Below are positions 45,335 to 54,947 of a stretch of DNA of 64,000 nucleotides, one piece after another. The notes beneath the pieces were generated by a model that had not been told where the DNA came from, did not search any database, and saw only the letters and a list, made by a program, of their open reading frames with translations. A program made the translations under genes and the position numbers. Within the stretch, counting starts at the first letter, position 1; each line of letters opens with the position of its first letter. The stretch comes from an uncultured Pelagibacteraceae bacterium (lineage in GTDB: Bacteria; Pseudomonadota; Alphaproteobacteria; Pelagibacterales; Pelagibacteraceae), in NCBI GenBank assembly GCA_902612605.1, contig CACMDY010000001.1, forward strand, positions 372,001 to 436,000, given 5' to 3'.

Positions 45335-46006
45335 TTATGAGTTTTTTAATAACCTTATTTCTTTTAAAAATAAAGAGAGATTTTCGATTTTATAGTCGAT
45401 GTAATCTTTATCAGACTCTTTTTTACCCCAGTATTCATTATTGATAAGCCAAGCTGTTATAGTTCCCCGCTCTTTACCTATTGATAAATTTTTAGCTATA
45501 TCCTCAATATAAAGAGTTTCTTTTGGATTAATCTTAAATTTATCAACCATAAGATCAAAAGCTTTGGCTTCAGGTTTTGGGTGATATTTTGCGTCTACGA
45601 TATCAAATATATCTTTAAATTGGTCTTCAATACCAAGAGTTTTAACTATATTTTTTACGTGCGCTCTACTTCCGTTTGTAAATACGAATTTATTTAAATT
45701 TATGTTTTCAAGCTCATTTCTTAAAACAAGATCTTTTTCCATAAATGAAAGATCAATATCATGAACATACTCCAAAAATTCTTCCGGTGGTATATCATGA
45801 TGTATCATCAATCCATTTAAACTTGTGTTGTATTTGTGAAAATAATCTCTTTGTAATTCTTTGGCTCTTGTAAGGTCTAAGTTAAGTTTATCCGAAATAT
45901 ATTTTGTCATTCTCTTACTAACTTGGCCAAAAACTGCCTCTAAATCGTTATATAAAACACCATCACAGTCGAACAATATATTCTTTATATTTTTTAGATT
46001 ATTCAT
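45335..46006 (-). CDS. HAD-family pyrimidine 5'-nucleotidase-like hydrolase
   Basis: LFDCDGVLYND, FVFTNGSRAHVKNIVKTLGIEDQF, TLYIEDIAKNLSIGKERGTITAWL. Confidence 0.88.
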   Translation of the reverse strand: MNNLKNIKNILFDCDGVLYNDLEAVFGQVSKRMTKYISDKLNLDLTRAKELQRDYFHKYNTSLNGLMIHHDIPPEEFLEYVHDIDLSFMEKDLVLRNELENINLNKFVFTNGSRAHVKNIVKTLGIEDQFKDIFDIVDAKYHPKPEAKAFDLMVDKFKINPKETLYIEDIAKNLSIGKERGTITAWLINNEYWGKKESDKDYIDYKIENLSLFLKEIRLLKNS

Positions 46007-46854
46007 TTTCTTATTAATGTTCCTGCACCATTATCAGAAAATAACTCAAATAGTATTGAATGTGGTTTTCTCCCATCAACAATAACAACGCCTCTAACAC
46101 CATTAGATATTGCATCTAAACAAGTATTTATTTTTGGTATCATGCCTCCAGATATAATATTATTTTTTAACATCTCGTTAGCTCTGTTGAGATTAATTTC
46201 AGATATTAGTTTTTGATTTTCATCAAGAACTCCTTCAACATCTGTCATTAAAAGAAGTCGCCTAGCATTGATCTCTTTTGCGATTGAACCTGCCGCGACA
46301 TCTGCATTAATATTGTAAATTCTACCATCATCACCCACTCCTAAAGGGACAACAATAGGAATTAGTTTATTACTAATAAAATTTAATATTTTATCTTTAT
46401 TAATTTTTTTTGGTGTGCCGACATATCCCAATTCTTTACTTTCAGGAATAATATTAATTACATTATTTTCTTTAGGTGATATTGAACAAACATTAGTGTT
46501 TTTAGATTTTAATTCATGTAAAATCTCTAAATTAAGCTCTAGTAAAGCTTCTTCTATATATCTTATTGTTTTTTCGTCTGAAACCCTAAGTCCTTTGATA
46601 AATCTTGTTTCAATATTATTTTCATCTAATTTTTTTTTAATATTTTTACCTCCACCATGAACAACTATTGCTGATAAACCAATTTTGTTTATTACTGAAA
46701 TATCTTCTATGAACTGATTAAATAGTTTTTTATCTAATAAAACAGATCCACCACATTTAATTACTATTACCTCAGACTGATATTTGTTTATATATTTTTC
46801 AACCTCATTAATATTCGGCCCATCTGCTGGAATAATCTTATCTAATTCCATCAA
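46003..46854 (-). CDS. argB: Acetylglutamate kinase
   Basis: VIKCGGSVL, VVHGGGKNIKKKL, NINADVAAGSIAKEINARRLLLMTDVEGVL. Confidence 0.95.
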   Translation of the reverse strand: MMELDKIIPADGPNINEVEKYINKYQSEVIVIKCGGSVLLDKKLFNQFIEDISVINKIGLSAIVVHGGGKNIKKKLDENNIETRFIKGLRVSDEKTIRYIEEALLELNLEILHELKSKNTNVCSISPKENNVINIIPESKELGYVGTPKKINKDKILNFISNKLIPIVVPLGVGDDGRIYNINADVAAGSIAKEINARRLLLMTDVEGVLDENQKLISEINLNRANEMLKNNIISGGMIPKINTCLDAISNGVRGVVIVDGRKPHSILFELFSDNGAGTLIRK

Positions 46855-48537
46855 TTAAACTGTTTTAACTGAAGTTCTCTTCATAATTACATATTGTTGT
46901 GCCATTGTAAGCACGTTATTAATTGTCCAATATATAACTAATCCTGATGGAAAAGGTGCCAGTATTACTGTTAAGAATACTGGAAAAAACATAAATATTT
47001 TTTGCTGAATTGGATCTGGTGGTGTTGGATTAAGTTTTTGTTGCATCCACATTGTTACACCCATTGCTACCGGCCAAGCGCCAATAATTAAAAATGATGG
47101 TACATCATATGGCAACAAACCAAATAGATTAAATAAACTTGTAGGATCTCTTTCACTTAGATCATGTATCCAACCAAAAAAAGGCTGATGTCTCATTTCA
47201 ATTGTAACAAACAACATTTTGTAAATTGCAAAAAAGAATGGTATTTGAATTAAAATAGGCAAACATCCACTTACAGGATTCACCTTCTCTCTTTTGTAAA
47301 GAGCCATCATTTCTTGCTGTAGCTTCATTTTATCTTCCTTATGAAGCTCTTTAAGCCTTACCATTTCGGGTTGAAGAACTTTCATTTTTGCCATTGATCT
47401 AAATGAGTAATTAGCGAGAGGAAAAAATAAAATTCTTATACAAGCAGTAATTAATATAATTGCAATTCCATAGTTACCAGTTAATTTGAAGAAATAATCT
47501 GATATTAAAAATATTGGTTTAGTTAAAAAATATAGGAAACCCCAATCAATTGCTAAATCAAACTTATTAATATTTAGTTTTTCAGCATAACCATCAACAA
47601 CATCCACTTCTTTTGCTGCAATAATCACTTTTACCTGATTAGTTTTACTTTCATTAGCTCTGACTTCTGTTGCAGTAGTCTCTATGAAGTTAGCTTTAAA
47701 TTTATTTTTATAATCAAAATCTGATCTAAAACTTTTATTACTTTCTGGGATTAAACTTGTTATCCAATATTTATCTGTAATACCCATCCATCCTTTGTTA
47801 GCATTTACAGAGTACTTCTTGTCTTTAATGTCATCGTAATCTTCTTCAACAAGATTATCATCAAAAACACCTAATAAACCTTCATGTAATATATAAAAAT
47901 CAGTTACATCAGGAGCCAGATTTCTAATAATCTGTCCGTAGGGATAAAAGTTATAAGTATTTTGAGTATTATTCGTAATTTTTTGATTAACAGTAAATAA
48001 AAATTTATCATCTATACTAATTTCTTTCTCAAAAGTCATATTCTGTCCATTATCCCATACTAATTTAATTGGATTTTTTGGTGTTAGTAATTTATTGCCG
48101 ATAATTTCCCATTTTGTTTTTGAATTAGGAACTTCAATATTTTTATTATTTATAGCCCAACCTGTTTCTATATAATAACCATTTTCAGATTCTTTAGGAT
48201 TAAGCAAAACTACATTTTCATCAGAGTCTAAAGTTTCAGTATATTTCTTAAAAATCAGGTCATCGATTAATGATCCTTCTAGAGAAATAGAACCTTTAAT
48301 ATTTTCATTTTCAAAAAGTATCCTTTCAACTTTGTTAATTGCATCCGATCTAGAGATTTTATTATTTTCAATATTTTGCTCTATTTTTGGTGCTTCGTTT
48401 AGTTGAAGATTGTTCTTATTTTGATCATTATTAGTTACCTGCTTTGGATCAGGACTTGGTGGAGCAAAAAATAATCCATAGAGAATTATTACTGCTGCGC
48501 TTAATGAAATTGCTGCTATTACGTTTCTTGTGTCCAT
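46855..48537 (-). CDS. yidC: Membrane protein insertase YidC
   Basis: MDTRNVIAAISLSAAVIILYGLFF, MKVLQPEMVRLKELHKEDKMKLQQEMMALYKREKVNPVSGCLPILIQIPFFFAIYKMLF. Confidence 0.97.
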   Translation of the reverse strand: MDTRNVIAAISLSAAVIILYGLFFAPPSPDPKQVTNNDQNKNNLQLNEAPKIEQNIENNKISRSDAINKVERILFENENIKGSISLEGSLIDDLIFKKYTETLDSDENVVLLNPKESENGYYIETGWAINNKNIEVPNSKTKWEIIGNKLLTPKNPIKLVWDNGQNMTFEKEISIDDKFLFTVNQKITNNTQNTYNFYPYGQIIRNLAPDVTDFYILHEGLLGVFDDNLVEEDYDDIKDKKYSVNANKGWMGITDKYWITSLIPESNKSFRSDFDYKNKFKANFIETTATEVRANESKTNQVKVIIAAKEVDVVDGYAEKLNINKFDLAIDWGFLYFLTKPIFLISDYFFKLTGNYGIAIILITACIRILFFPLANYSFRSMAKMKVLQPEMVRLKELHKEDKMKLQQEMMALYKREKVNPVSGCLPILIQIPFFFAIYKMLFVTIEMRHQPFFGWIHDLSERDPTSLFNLFGLLPYDVPSFLIIGAWPVAMGVTMWMQQKLNPTPPDPIQQKIFMFFPVFLTVILAPFPSGLVIYWTINNVLTMAQQYVIMKRTSVKTV

Positions 48538-48776
48538 TATTTTATATTCTTTTTCTTTACCGGATCATACCCATGTCCTCCTCCCAAAATTCTTATAGGA
48601 TGACAAGTTAAAATTCTTTTAGTGCCTTTGTAACAACCTTTCAAAACGCCATATTCATTTAAACTATCAATAAAATATTCTGAACAGGTTGGAAGATATC
48701 TACAATTATTACCTAGAACAGGTGAAATGAAATATTTATAAAATTTAATTAAATATATTAGTCCTTTTTTAATCAT
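48537..48776 (-). CDS. yidD: Membrane protein insertion efficiency factor YidD
   Basis: YFISPVLGNNCRYLPTCSEYFIDSLNEYGVLKGCYKGTKRILTCHPI...GGHGYDPV. Confidence 0.95.
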   Translation of the reverse strand: MIKKGLIYLIKFYKYFISPVLGNNCRYLPTCSEYFIDSLNEYGVLKGCYKGTKRILTCHPIRILGGGHGYDPVKKKNIK

Positions 48777-48778
48777 AA

Positions 48779-49120
48779 CTATCTAATTTTTTTTAACTCA
48801 CTAAAAAGTTTTATCTTAATAAAATTATACTCATCTTCTAAAACAGATTTTCTAGCAATTAATAAGTAACTATAGTTAAGATTAATTTTAACTTTTTTTA
48901 AAGCTTCATTCATCATATTTCTTAATCTTCTTTTAATTTTATTTCTTATAACAGCTGTACCAATCTTTTTTTTTGTAATAAAACTTATATTAAAATATCT
49001 ATTACTTTTATTTTCTAATCTCCTGTAAAAAATTGTTGAATATCTATTTGAAATTTTTTTACCATTTAAAATAAATTTAAAATCTTCATTTTTGGATAAA
49101 CTTTTTAATTTAACCTGCAT
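48779..49120 (-). CDS. rnpA: Ribonuclease P protein component
   Basis: Between rpmH and yidD; KIGTAVIRNKIKRRLRNMMNEAL RNase P protein signature. Confidence 0.93.
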   Translation of the reverse strand: MQVKLKSLSKNEDFKFILNGKKISNRYSTIFYRRLENKSNRYFNISFITKKKIGTAVIRNKIKRRLRNMMNEALKKVKINLNYSYLLIARKSVLEDEYNFIKIKLFSELKKIR

Positions 49121-49254
49121 TAAACAGTGAGTTTTTTTCTACCCTTACTTCTTCTTCTTCTAATTAGTTTTCTTCCACCTTTGGTCTTCATTTTAGACCT
49201 AAAACCATGCCTTCTTTTTCTCACTTTTTTACTAGGTTGATATGTACGTTTCAT
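49120..49254 (-). CDS. rpmH: 50S ribosomal protein L34
   Basis: Below the ORF track cutoff: [49 protein letters not shown] stop/start overlap with rnpA. Confidence 0.97.
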   Translation of the reverse strand: MKRTYQPSKKVRKRRHGFRSKMKTKGGRKLIRRRRSKGRKKLTV

Positions 49255-49338
49255 ATTAAGGCTTCTTTTTTGTTAAATTTCGGTAGTTATACAATTTAAT
49301 GTATATAAGTACAGCGATTTTTAATAAATTAGAACAAA

Positions 49339-50052
49339 ATGGAAAATGAAAATAAATTAAAAATTATTCTCGGTATTATATATCTTTCGATAGTTACTGG
49401 CTTTTTGTTGCTTTTTTTTAGCTATTTCTCATTTGACGACTTTTCAAGTTTTGAACTTATAAAAAATAATAGAAACAAATTAAATGATATCAAAAATTCC
49501 AATCTTTTAATTGCTGGTATATTATTTTTTATTGGAGTGATTATTTGGGTTATGCTCTTAGGATTTGGTTCACCAGTTTTTTTAGTTGGAGGATTTGTAT
49601 TTGGGAAATGGATTGGAACAATTCTTATTGTGTTTGGTTTGTCAATTGGAGCAACTCTTTTATACATCAGCGCAAATTATTTTTTTAAAGATTTAATTAA
49701 AAAAAAATTTTCATCTAAGTTTTCTAATCTTACTGAAAAATTTAAAGAGAATGAATTTACTTTTTTCCTGATATATAGATTTGTTGGTGGAATACCTTTC
49801 TTTATCTCAAACATTTTGCCAACATTATTTAATGTTAGAATTAAAAATTTCTTTTTAGGATCTGTTATTGGAATGACCCCCCAGTTATTTGTTGGAGCCT
49901 CACTTGGTGCAGGCCTAAACAAAGTTATTGAAAACAATCAAGAACTTCCAAGTATATTTGATATAATTTTAACTCCAGACATTTATGTACCTGTAATTGG
50001 CATGATAATCTTACTTATAACTGGATTTATAATTAAAAAAAAATTCTACTAA
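49339..50052 (+). CDS. TVP38/TMEM64 (SNARE-associated/DedA-like) membrane protein
   Basis: VFLVGGFVFGKWIGTILIVFGLSIGATLLYISANYFFKD and YRFVGGIPFFISNILPTLFNVRIKNFFLGSVIGMTP. Confidence 0.88.
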   Translation: MENENKLKIILGIIYLSIVTGFLLLFFSYFSFDDFSSFELIKNNRNKLNDIKNSNLLIAGILFFIGVIIWVMLLGFGSPVFLVGGFVFGKWIGTILIVFGLSIGATLLYISANYFFKDLIKKKFSSKFSNLTEKFKENEFTFFLIYRFVGGIPFFISNILPTLFNVRIKNFFLGSVIGMTPQLFVGASLGAGLNKVIENNQELPSIFDIILTPDIYVPVIGMIILLITGFIIKKKFY

Positions 50053-50056
50053 TAAC

Positions 50057-50130
50057 TGGTGCCCTCACCCAGAATTGAACTGGAAACTCATCCTTACCAT
50101 GGATGTGTTATACCATTTAACTATAAGGGC
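50057..50130 (-). tRNA. tRNA-Thr (anticodon GGT), CCA encoded
   Basis: Reverse complement GCCCTTATAGTTAAATGGTATAACACATCCATGGTAAGGATGAGTTTCCAGTTCAATTCTGGGTGAGGGCACCA. Confidence 0.93.
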
Positions 50131-50224
50131 AATTTTTAGTTAAATTAGTGTATAAAATTGTTTTTTTCAAATAATTGCCTTAATTTTTTACGAAAATCGG
50201 TTATATCTAAATTAGGTTAATGAT

Positions 50225-50422
50225 ATGGGAATTCACTACGATTATAAATCGACAAGAGGAGCTAAGGCTATGGAGAAACAGGCTAAAAGAGAAAAAAAGC
50301 TTGCTGAAAAAAGAGCAAAAAAAATAGCCAAACAAGGTGAACCCAAAACTCCAGAGGATAAAACAATACCGATCGATCAAATAATAACTTTGGATCATCT
50401 TACCAATCCAGACAAAAAGTAA
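50225..50422 (+). CDS. Small Lys-rich hypothetical protein (65 aa)
   Basis: MGIHYDYKSTRGAKAMEKQAKREKKLAEKRAKKIAKQ...; intact ORF with clear intergenic start region. Confidence 0.65.
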   Translation: MGIHYDYKSTRGAKAMEKQAKREKKLAEKRAKKIAKQGEPKTPEDKTIPIDQIITLDHLTNPDKK

Positions 50423-50427
50423 TCAAG

Positions 50428-50529
50428 ATGGACAGGAAGAAGGATAAAAAAGCTAAACTCGAAGAAGCTTTGCGTAAAAACTTAAGAAAAAGAAAAATTT
50501 TTCAAAGAAAAAATAAAAAAACTAAATAA
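50428..50529 (+). CDS. Very small basic protein (33 aa)
   Basis: Below the track cutoff: MDRKKDKKAKLEEALRKNLRKRKIFQRKNKKTK; stop abuts dcd ATG. Confidence 0.5.
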   Translation: MDRKKDKKAKLEEALRKNLRKRKIFQRKNKKTK

Positions 50530-51084
50530 ATGTCAGTGCAATCAGATAACTGGATAATCAAAATGGCGAAAGAACAAGCAATGATTTCACCATTTGAAGA
50601 TAAACAAATAAGGGAAGGAAAAATTTCATTTGGTGTTTCTTCATACGGGTATGATGCAAGAGTATCTAATGAGTTTAAAATATTTACTAATGTTAACTCT
50701 GAAATTGTAGATCCAAAAAATTTTAAACCAACAAATTTTGTAACAAAAGAGTCTGATGAATGTATTATTCCACCAAATTCGTTTGTTTTAGCAAGAACAG
50801 TAGAATATTTTAAAATCCCTAGTGATGTTTTGGTTATTTGCTTAGGAAAGTCTACTTATGCTAGATGTGGAATTATTGTTAATGTAACACCTTTAGAACC
50901 AGGATGGGAAGGTCATGTAACCCTTGAATTTTCTAATACAACTCCATTGCCAGCCAAAATATATGCAAATGAAGGTGTGGCTCAATTTATATTTTTAAAA
51001 GGGAATGAGGAACCTAATGTTTCATATGCTGACAGAAATGGAAAATATATGGGTCAAAAAGGGGTAACGCTTCCCAAAATTTAA
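50530..51084 (+). CDS. dcd: dCTP deaminase
   Basis: [69 protein letters not shown]. Confidence 0.96.
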   Translation: MSVQSDNWIIKMAKEQAMISPFEDKQIREGKISFGVSSYGYDARVSNEFKIFTNVNSEIVDPKNFKPTNFVTKESDECIIPPNSFVLARTVEYFKIPSDVLVICLGKSTYARCGIIVNVTPLEPGWEGHVTLEFSNTTPLPAKIYANEGVAQFIFLKGNEEPNVSYADRNGKYMGQKGVTLPKI

Positions 51085-51085
51085 A

Positions 51086-52348
51086 ATGGACAAATTTAAA
51101 ATTAATGGCCCCTCCAAGATCAGAGGAGAGGTCTCAATTTCTGGAAGTAAAAATGCTGCTCTCCCAATACTTGCTGCAACTTTATTATTTGATAAAAATG
51201 TAACAATTAAAAATCTTCCACGAGTTAAAGACATAGATACAATGCTTAATTTGCTAAAATCACTTGGAAGAAAAATTAGCTTTAAAAATAATAAAAAAAT
51301 GGCGACAATCTCAAAAGGAAAAAAAAATAATTTTTTTGCACCTTATTCTTTAGTTAAAACAATGAGAGCAGGTATTTTAGTTCTTGGTCCTTTATTGGCA
51401 AAAAATAAAAAAGCAAAAGTAAGTAGCCCAGGTGGTTGCAGTATAGGAGTAAGACCAATAGATATACATTTAAAAGCCATATCAAAATTAGGTGTTAAAA
51501 TACAAATTGAAAAAGGATATGTTAATGCAAAAGCTCAAAAAGGATTATTTGGTTCAGAAATAAGATTTTCAAAAATATCTGTTGGAGCGACCGAAAATTT
51601 AATTCTTGCTGCTTGTCTTGCAAAAGGAATAACAACAATAAAGAATTGTGCAATTGAGCCTGAGATTAAGGATCTGACTAATTTTTTGAAAACAGCGGGA
51701 GCTAAAATTAAATGGATCGGTAAAAGAACTTTAAAAATACAGGGTGTCAAAACATTAAAAAGTATAACTTACTCAATCATGAATGATAGAATTGAAGCAG
51801 GCACATTTTGTGTTGCTGCATGTTTAAATGGTGGAAACTTAAAAATTAAAAACTTTGAGCCTAAAATTATTAATACCGAGATAAATTTACTTAAGAAAAT
51901 TGGTGCTAAAATAAAAACCACAAAAAATACAATTCAAATTAAGGGACCAAAAAAAATTAGAAGTTTGGATTTTTTAAAAACTGGAGAATATCCAAACTTC
52001 CCCACTGATTTGCAAGCTCAAATTATGGTATTATTAACTAGAGCAAATGGAAAAAGCACAATTGAAGAAAATATATTTGAAAACAGATTTATGCATGTTC
52101 CAGAATTAAAAAGATTAGGTGCAAAAATAAATATTAAAGGTAACAAGGCAATTATTGAAGGAACTAATAATCTAGAGGGAGCTGAGTTAATGTCTAGTGA
52201 TTTAAGGGCATCAGTAGCTTTAGTTTTGGCAGCTTTTATTTCACGAGGAACATCTATTATAAATAGAGTATATCATTTAGATCGAGGTTATGAAAAAATT
52301 GAAAATAAATTAAAAAAAATTGGAGTAAAAATTAAAAGAATATCTTAG
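51086..52348 (+). CDS. murA: UDP-N-acetylglucosamine 1-carboxyvinyltransferase
   Basis: ISGSKNAALPILAATLL, SSPGGCSIGVRPIDIHLKA, GEYPNFPTDLQAQ. Confidence 0.97.
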   Translation: MDKFKINGPSKIRGEVSISGSKNAALPILAATLLFDKNVTIKNLPRVKDIDTMLNLLKSLGRKISFKNNKKMATISKGKKNNFFAPYSLVKTMRAGILVLGPLLAKNKKAKVSSPGGCSIGVRPIDIHLKAISKLGVKIQIEKGYVNAKAQKGLFGSEIRFSKISVGATENLILAACLAKGITTIKNCAIEPEIKDLTNFLKTAGAKIKWIGKRTLKIQGVKTLKSITYSIMNDRIEAGTFCVAACLNGGNLKIKNFEPKIINTEINLLKKIGAKIKTTKNTIQIKGPKKIRSLDFLKTGEYPNFPTDLQAQIMVLLTRANGKSTIEENIFENRFMHVPELKRLGAKINIKGNKAIIEGTNNLEGAELMSSDLRASVALVLAAFISRGTSIINRVYHLDRGYEKIENKLKKIGVKIKRIS

Positions 52349-52749
52349 TGAATAATTTTTTAAAGAAAGTAATCGCTCAATCTCCAGACGACTTACAAAT
52401 TATATCAGCGATATGTGCAGAGTCTAAAGTTAAAATTTCTGATATAAAATATTTGCCATCTACGAAAATTTTTTTACTTTCTGTTTTAAGAATAGATAAG
52501 GAAACAGATAGTAGCAAACCTATTAATAGTGTTATAAAATTTGAATTTATTGAAAGTTCCAAGTCTAAAAACATTAACCAGTCCAATGCAGATTTAACTT
52601 TAGAGTTATTTGCAATAGATATTTTTAAAAAAAAAGAAAATTTTGAAATAGTTCTGTTATTTTCAAAAAATGGAATTATAACACTGTCCACAGAAGTTAT
52701 TGATGTAACGTTAGAAGACCAAAAAATTGAAAATGATAAAAGTAATTAA
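52348..52749 (+). CDS. DUF2948-like protein (GTG start)
   Basis: Located between murA and hisD as in other alphaproteobacteria; AQSPDDLQIISAICAESKVKISDIKYLPSTKIFLLSVLR. Confidence 0.75.
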   Translation: MNNFLKKVIAQSPDDLQIISAICAESKVKISDIKYLPSTKIFLLSVLRIDKETDSSKPINSVIKFEFIESSKSKNINQSNADLTLELFAIDIFKKKENFEIVLLFSKNGIITLSTEVIDVTLEDQKIENDKSN

Positions 52750-53995
52750 TTGTAAGAAGAAAAACTACAAAAGAGAATTAGTATTTTTTTTGGATAAAAG
52801 GAGATCTGGAAAAGCAGTTGACACTTCGATAGTTCCAAAAATTTTAAAAGACATAAAAATTAACGGAAGTAAAGCACTTTTAAAGTATGAGAAAAAATTT
52901 AGTAAAAATACAGTAATAGTTCCTTCAAAAGATAAAATAAACAAAGCAATTAATTCATTAGAACACAAGATTAAAAAAAGTATCGATTTAGCTTATAATA
53001 GAATTTTTAAGTTTCATTCACTACAAAAACCAAAAAATATTAAGTATGTAGATAACTTTAAAAATAAACTTGAATATAAGCATGTGCCACTACAGTCCGT
53101 AGGTATTTATGTACCGGCTAATTTACCATCCACATTATTAATGAATGCAGTGCCTGCAAAAATTTCTGGTGTAAAAAGAATTGTTTTGGCCAATCCAAAA
53201 CTAAATGGAAAACTAAATCCTGCTGTTCTTTATGCAGCTAAAAAAGTTGGAATTAAGGAAATTTACTCAATGGGTGGTGCCCAAGCTATAGCAAGTTTAG
53301 CATATATTCAAAAAGTGAATAAAATTGTTGGGCCTGGAAATATTTATGTTGCAAGAAGCAAACGTGAAGTCTTTGGTGATGTTGGGACAGAAGGAATGGT
53401 CGCTGGGCCTAGTGAAATTTGTGTTTTAGCAGATAGTAAAACTGATCTAAATCAAATTATAACATCTATGATTGGACAAGCAGAACATGATGTAAATTCT
53501 CAGTGTATTTTAATTACGAAAGATAAAAAATTAGCAAATAAATTTAATATAGGAATAAAAGAAAGTATCAAAAAAGTTCAAAGGAAAAGAGTTGTTTTAA
53601 AAAGTTTAAAAAATAATGGATTAATTGTGTTAGCCCAAAGTGATAAGCAAATAATAGAGGTAATTAATGAAGTTGCTCCAGAGCACTTAGAAATTAATGT
53701 GTCTAATTATAAAAAGTATTTAAATCAAATTCATAATGCAGGAAGTATTATGATTGGAAAGTATTCTCCAATGGCTGTCTCAGATTATAATGTTGGCTCA
53801 AACCATGTATTACCAACTTTAGGTTCTGCAAAATTTTCATCTGGACTAAATCTTAGTGAATTTTATAAAAAAATTAGCCATATAACTCTTACAAAAAAAG
53901 GTATTGAGAAATTAGGAGAATCCGCTACACATCTCGCTGAGTATGAAGAACTAGATAATCATGCTCAAAGTATTAAATCTAGAATGAGGAGATAA
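52727..53995 (+). CDS. hisD: Histidinol dehydrogenase
   Basis: [60 protein letters not shown]. Confidence 0.96.
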   Translation: MKMIKVINCKKKNYKRELVFFLDKRRSGKAVDTSIVPKILKDIKINGSKALLKYEKKFSKNTVIVPSKDKINKAINSLEHKIKKSIDLAYNRIFKFHSLQKPKNIKYVDNFKNKLEYKHVPLQSVGIYVPANLPSTLLMNAVPAKISGVKRIVLANPKLNGKLNPAVLYAAKKVGIKEIYSMGGAQAIASLAYIQKVNKIVGPGNIYVARSKREVFGDVGTEGMVAGPSEICVLADSKTDLNQIITSMIGQAEHDVNSQCILITKDKKLANKFNIGIKESIKKVQRKRVVLKSLKNNGLIVLAQSDKQIIEVINEVAPEHLEINVSNYKKYLNQIHNAGSIMIGKYSPMAVSDYNVGSNHVLPTLGSAKFSSGLNLSEFYKKISHITLTKKGIEKLGESATHLAEYEELDNHAQSIKSRMRR

Positions 53996-53999
53996 TAAT

Positions 54000-54215
54000 T
54001 TGAGTAAACAGGATACGTTGGAGTTTGAAGGTGTTGTAACAGATCTTCTTCCTAATGCTATGTTTAGAGTTAAACTAGACAATGGTCATAACGTTACAGC
54101 TCACACTGCAGGAAAACTTAGAAAAAATCGTATTCGTGTTTTACAAGGTGATAGAGTGAAATTAGAAGTATCTCCATACGATTTATCAAAGGGTCGTATA
54201 ATTTTTAGATCTTAA
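54000..54215 (+). CDS. infA: Translation initiation factor IF-1 (TTG start)
   Basis: [61 protein letters not shown]. Confidence 0.97.
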   Translation: MSKQDTLEFEGVVTDLLPNAMFRVKLDNGHNVTAHTAGKLRKNRIRVLQGDRVKLEVSPYDLSKGRIIFRS

Positions 54216-54218
54216 TAT

Positions 54219-54294
54219 GGCTTCGTAGCTCAGTTGGTAGAGCAGAGCCCTGAAAAGGCTTGTGTCGCTGGTTCGAGTCCCGCCGAAGCCACCA
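54219..54294 (+). tRNA. tRNA-Phe (anticodon GAA), CCA encoded
   Basis: GGCTTCGTAGCTCAGTTGGTAGAGCAGAGCCCTGAAAAGGCTTGTGTCGCTGGTTCGAGTCCCGCCGAAGCCACCA. Confidence 0.97.
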
Positions 54295-54409
54295 CTCCCA
54301 TGTGGTATTAATATCCATCATTATGCTTGCATTCAAAATTAAAATCTAATACCTATCCATCAGCTATTTATAGCTAATTATATAATAACAAAGAAAGAGT
54401 AACTAAAGT

Positions 54410-54622
54410 ATGAGTACATTAAAAGGCAAAGTAAAGTGGTTCAACGGAAAGAAGGGCTACGGTTTTATTGAAAGAGAAGACGGAGAAAAAGATTGTTTCG
54501 TTCATGCAAGCGCAGTTAGAGAAGCTGGGCTAAGATTTTTGAATGAAAACGATGCTATAGAATTCGAAATTCAAGATGGCGAAAAAGGTCCAAGCGCTGT
54601 AAATTTGAAAAAATTAGGTTAA
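54410..54622 (+). CDS. Cold-shock protein (CspA family)
   Basis: [31 protein letters not shown] with RNP1/RNP2 motifs. Confidence 0.96.
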   Translation: MSTLKGKVKWFNGKKGYGFIEREDGEKDCFVHASAVREAGLRFLNENDAIEFEIQDGEKGPSAVNLKKLG

Positions 54623-54652
54623 TAAAATTTAATTCATCAAAAATATTTGTAT

Positions 54653-54687
54653 AGGAATAGGATATGTTAAAAAACATAGCTATTCCT
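54653..54687 (+). ncRNA. Strong hairpin / structured intergenic element downstream of cspA (function unknown)
   Basis: AGGAATAG-gat-ATGTT-aaaa-AACAT-ag-CTATTCCT: 13 paired positions with a small internal loop; no following U-tract. Confidence 0.45.
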
Positions 54688-54816
54688 GTGCAAAGCCTTT
54701 TCTTGCTTGCATTTAAAAAAAAAAATGCTATTTACACCGCAATGAATAAATTAGTTATTATTAACAAAGAAACTCACAGACATCATTTTCATGCTGGCTG
54801 CAAGCTAGCTATTTAA
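54664..54816 (+). CDS. Possible 50-aa small protein overlapping the hairpin
   Basis: ORF MLKNIAIPVQSLFLLAFKKKNAIYTAMNKLVIINKETHRHHFHAGCKLAI*; may instead be chance within a noncoding RNA. Confidence 0.25.
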   Translation: MLKNIAIPVQSLFLLAFKKKNAIYTAMNKLVIINKETHRHHFHAGCKLAI

Positions 54817-54866
54817 TTATTTATAAATTTAATTTTATCCACATTTAGTATAAAACAGTAGAAGGA

Positions 54867-54943
54867 GCACGGGTAGCTCAGTTGGTTAGAGCAGCGGTTT
54901 GTGGAACCGAAGGTCGACAGTTCGAATCTGTCCCCGTGTACCA
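54867..54943 (+). tRNA. tRNA-His (anticodon GTG), CCA encoded, A73, no encoded G-1
   Basis: GCACGGGTAGCTCAGTTGGTTAGAGCAGCGGTTTGTGGAACCGAAGGTCGACAGTTCGAATCTGTCCCCGTGTACCA. Confidence 0.95.
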
Positions 54944-54947
54944 AAAA

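Noticed and set aside
54882-54947. Upstream extension of the hisS ORF (MVRAAVCGTEGRQFESVPVYQK)
   Set aside because: This segment is the translated tRNA-His gene; the true start is the ATG at 54948.
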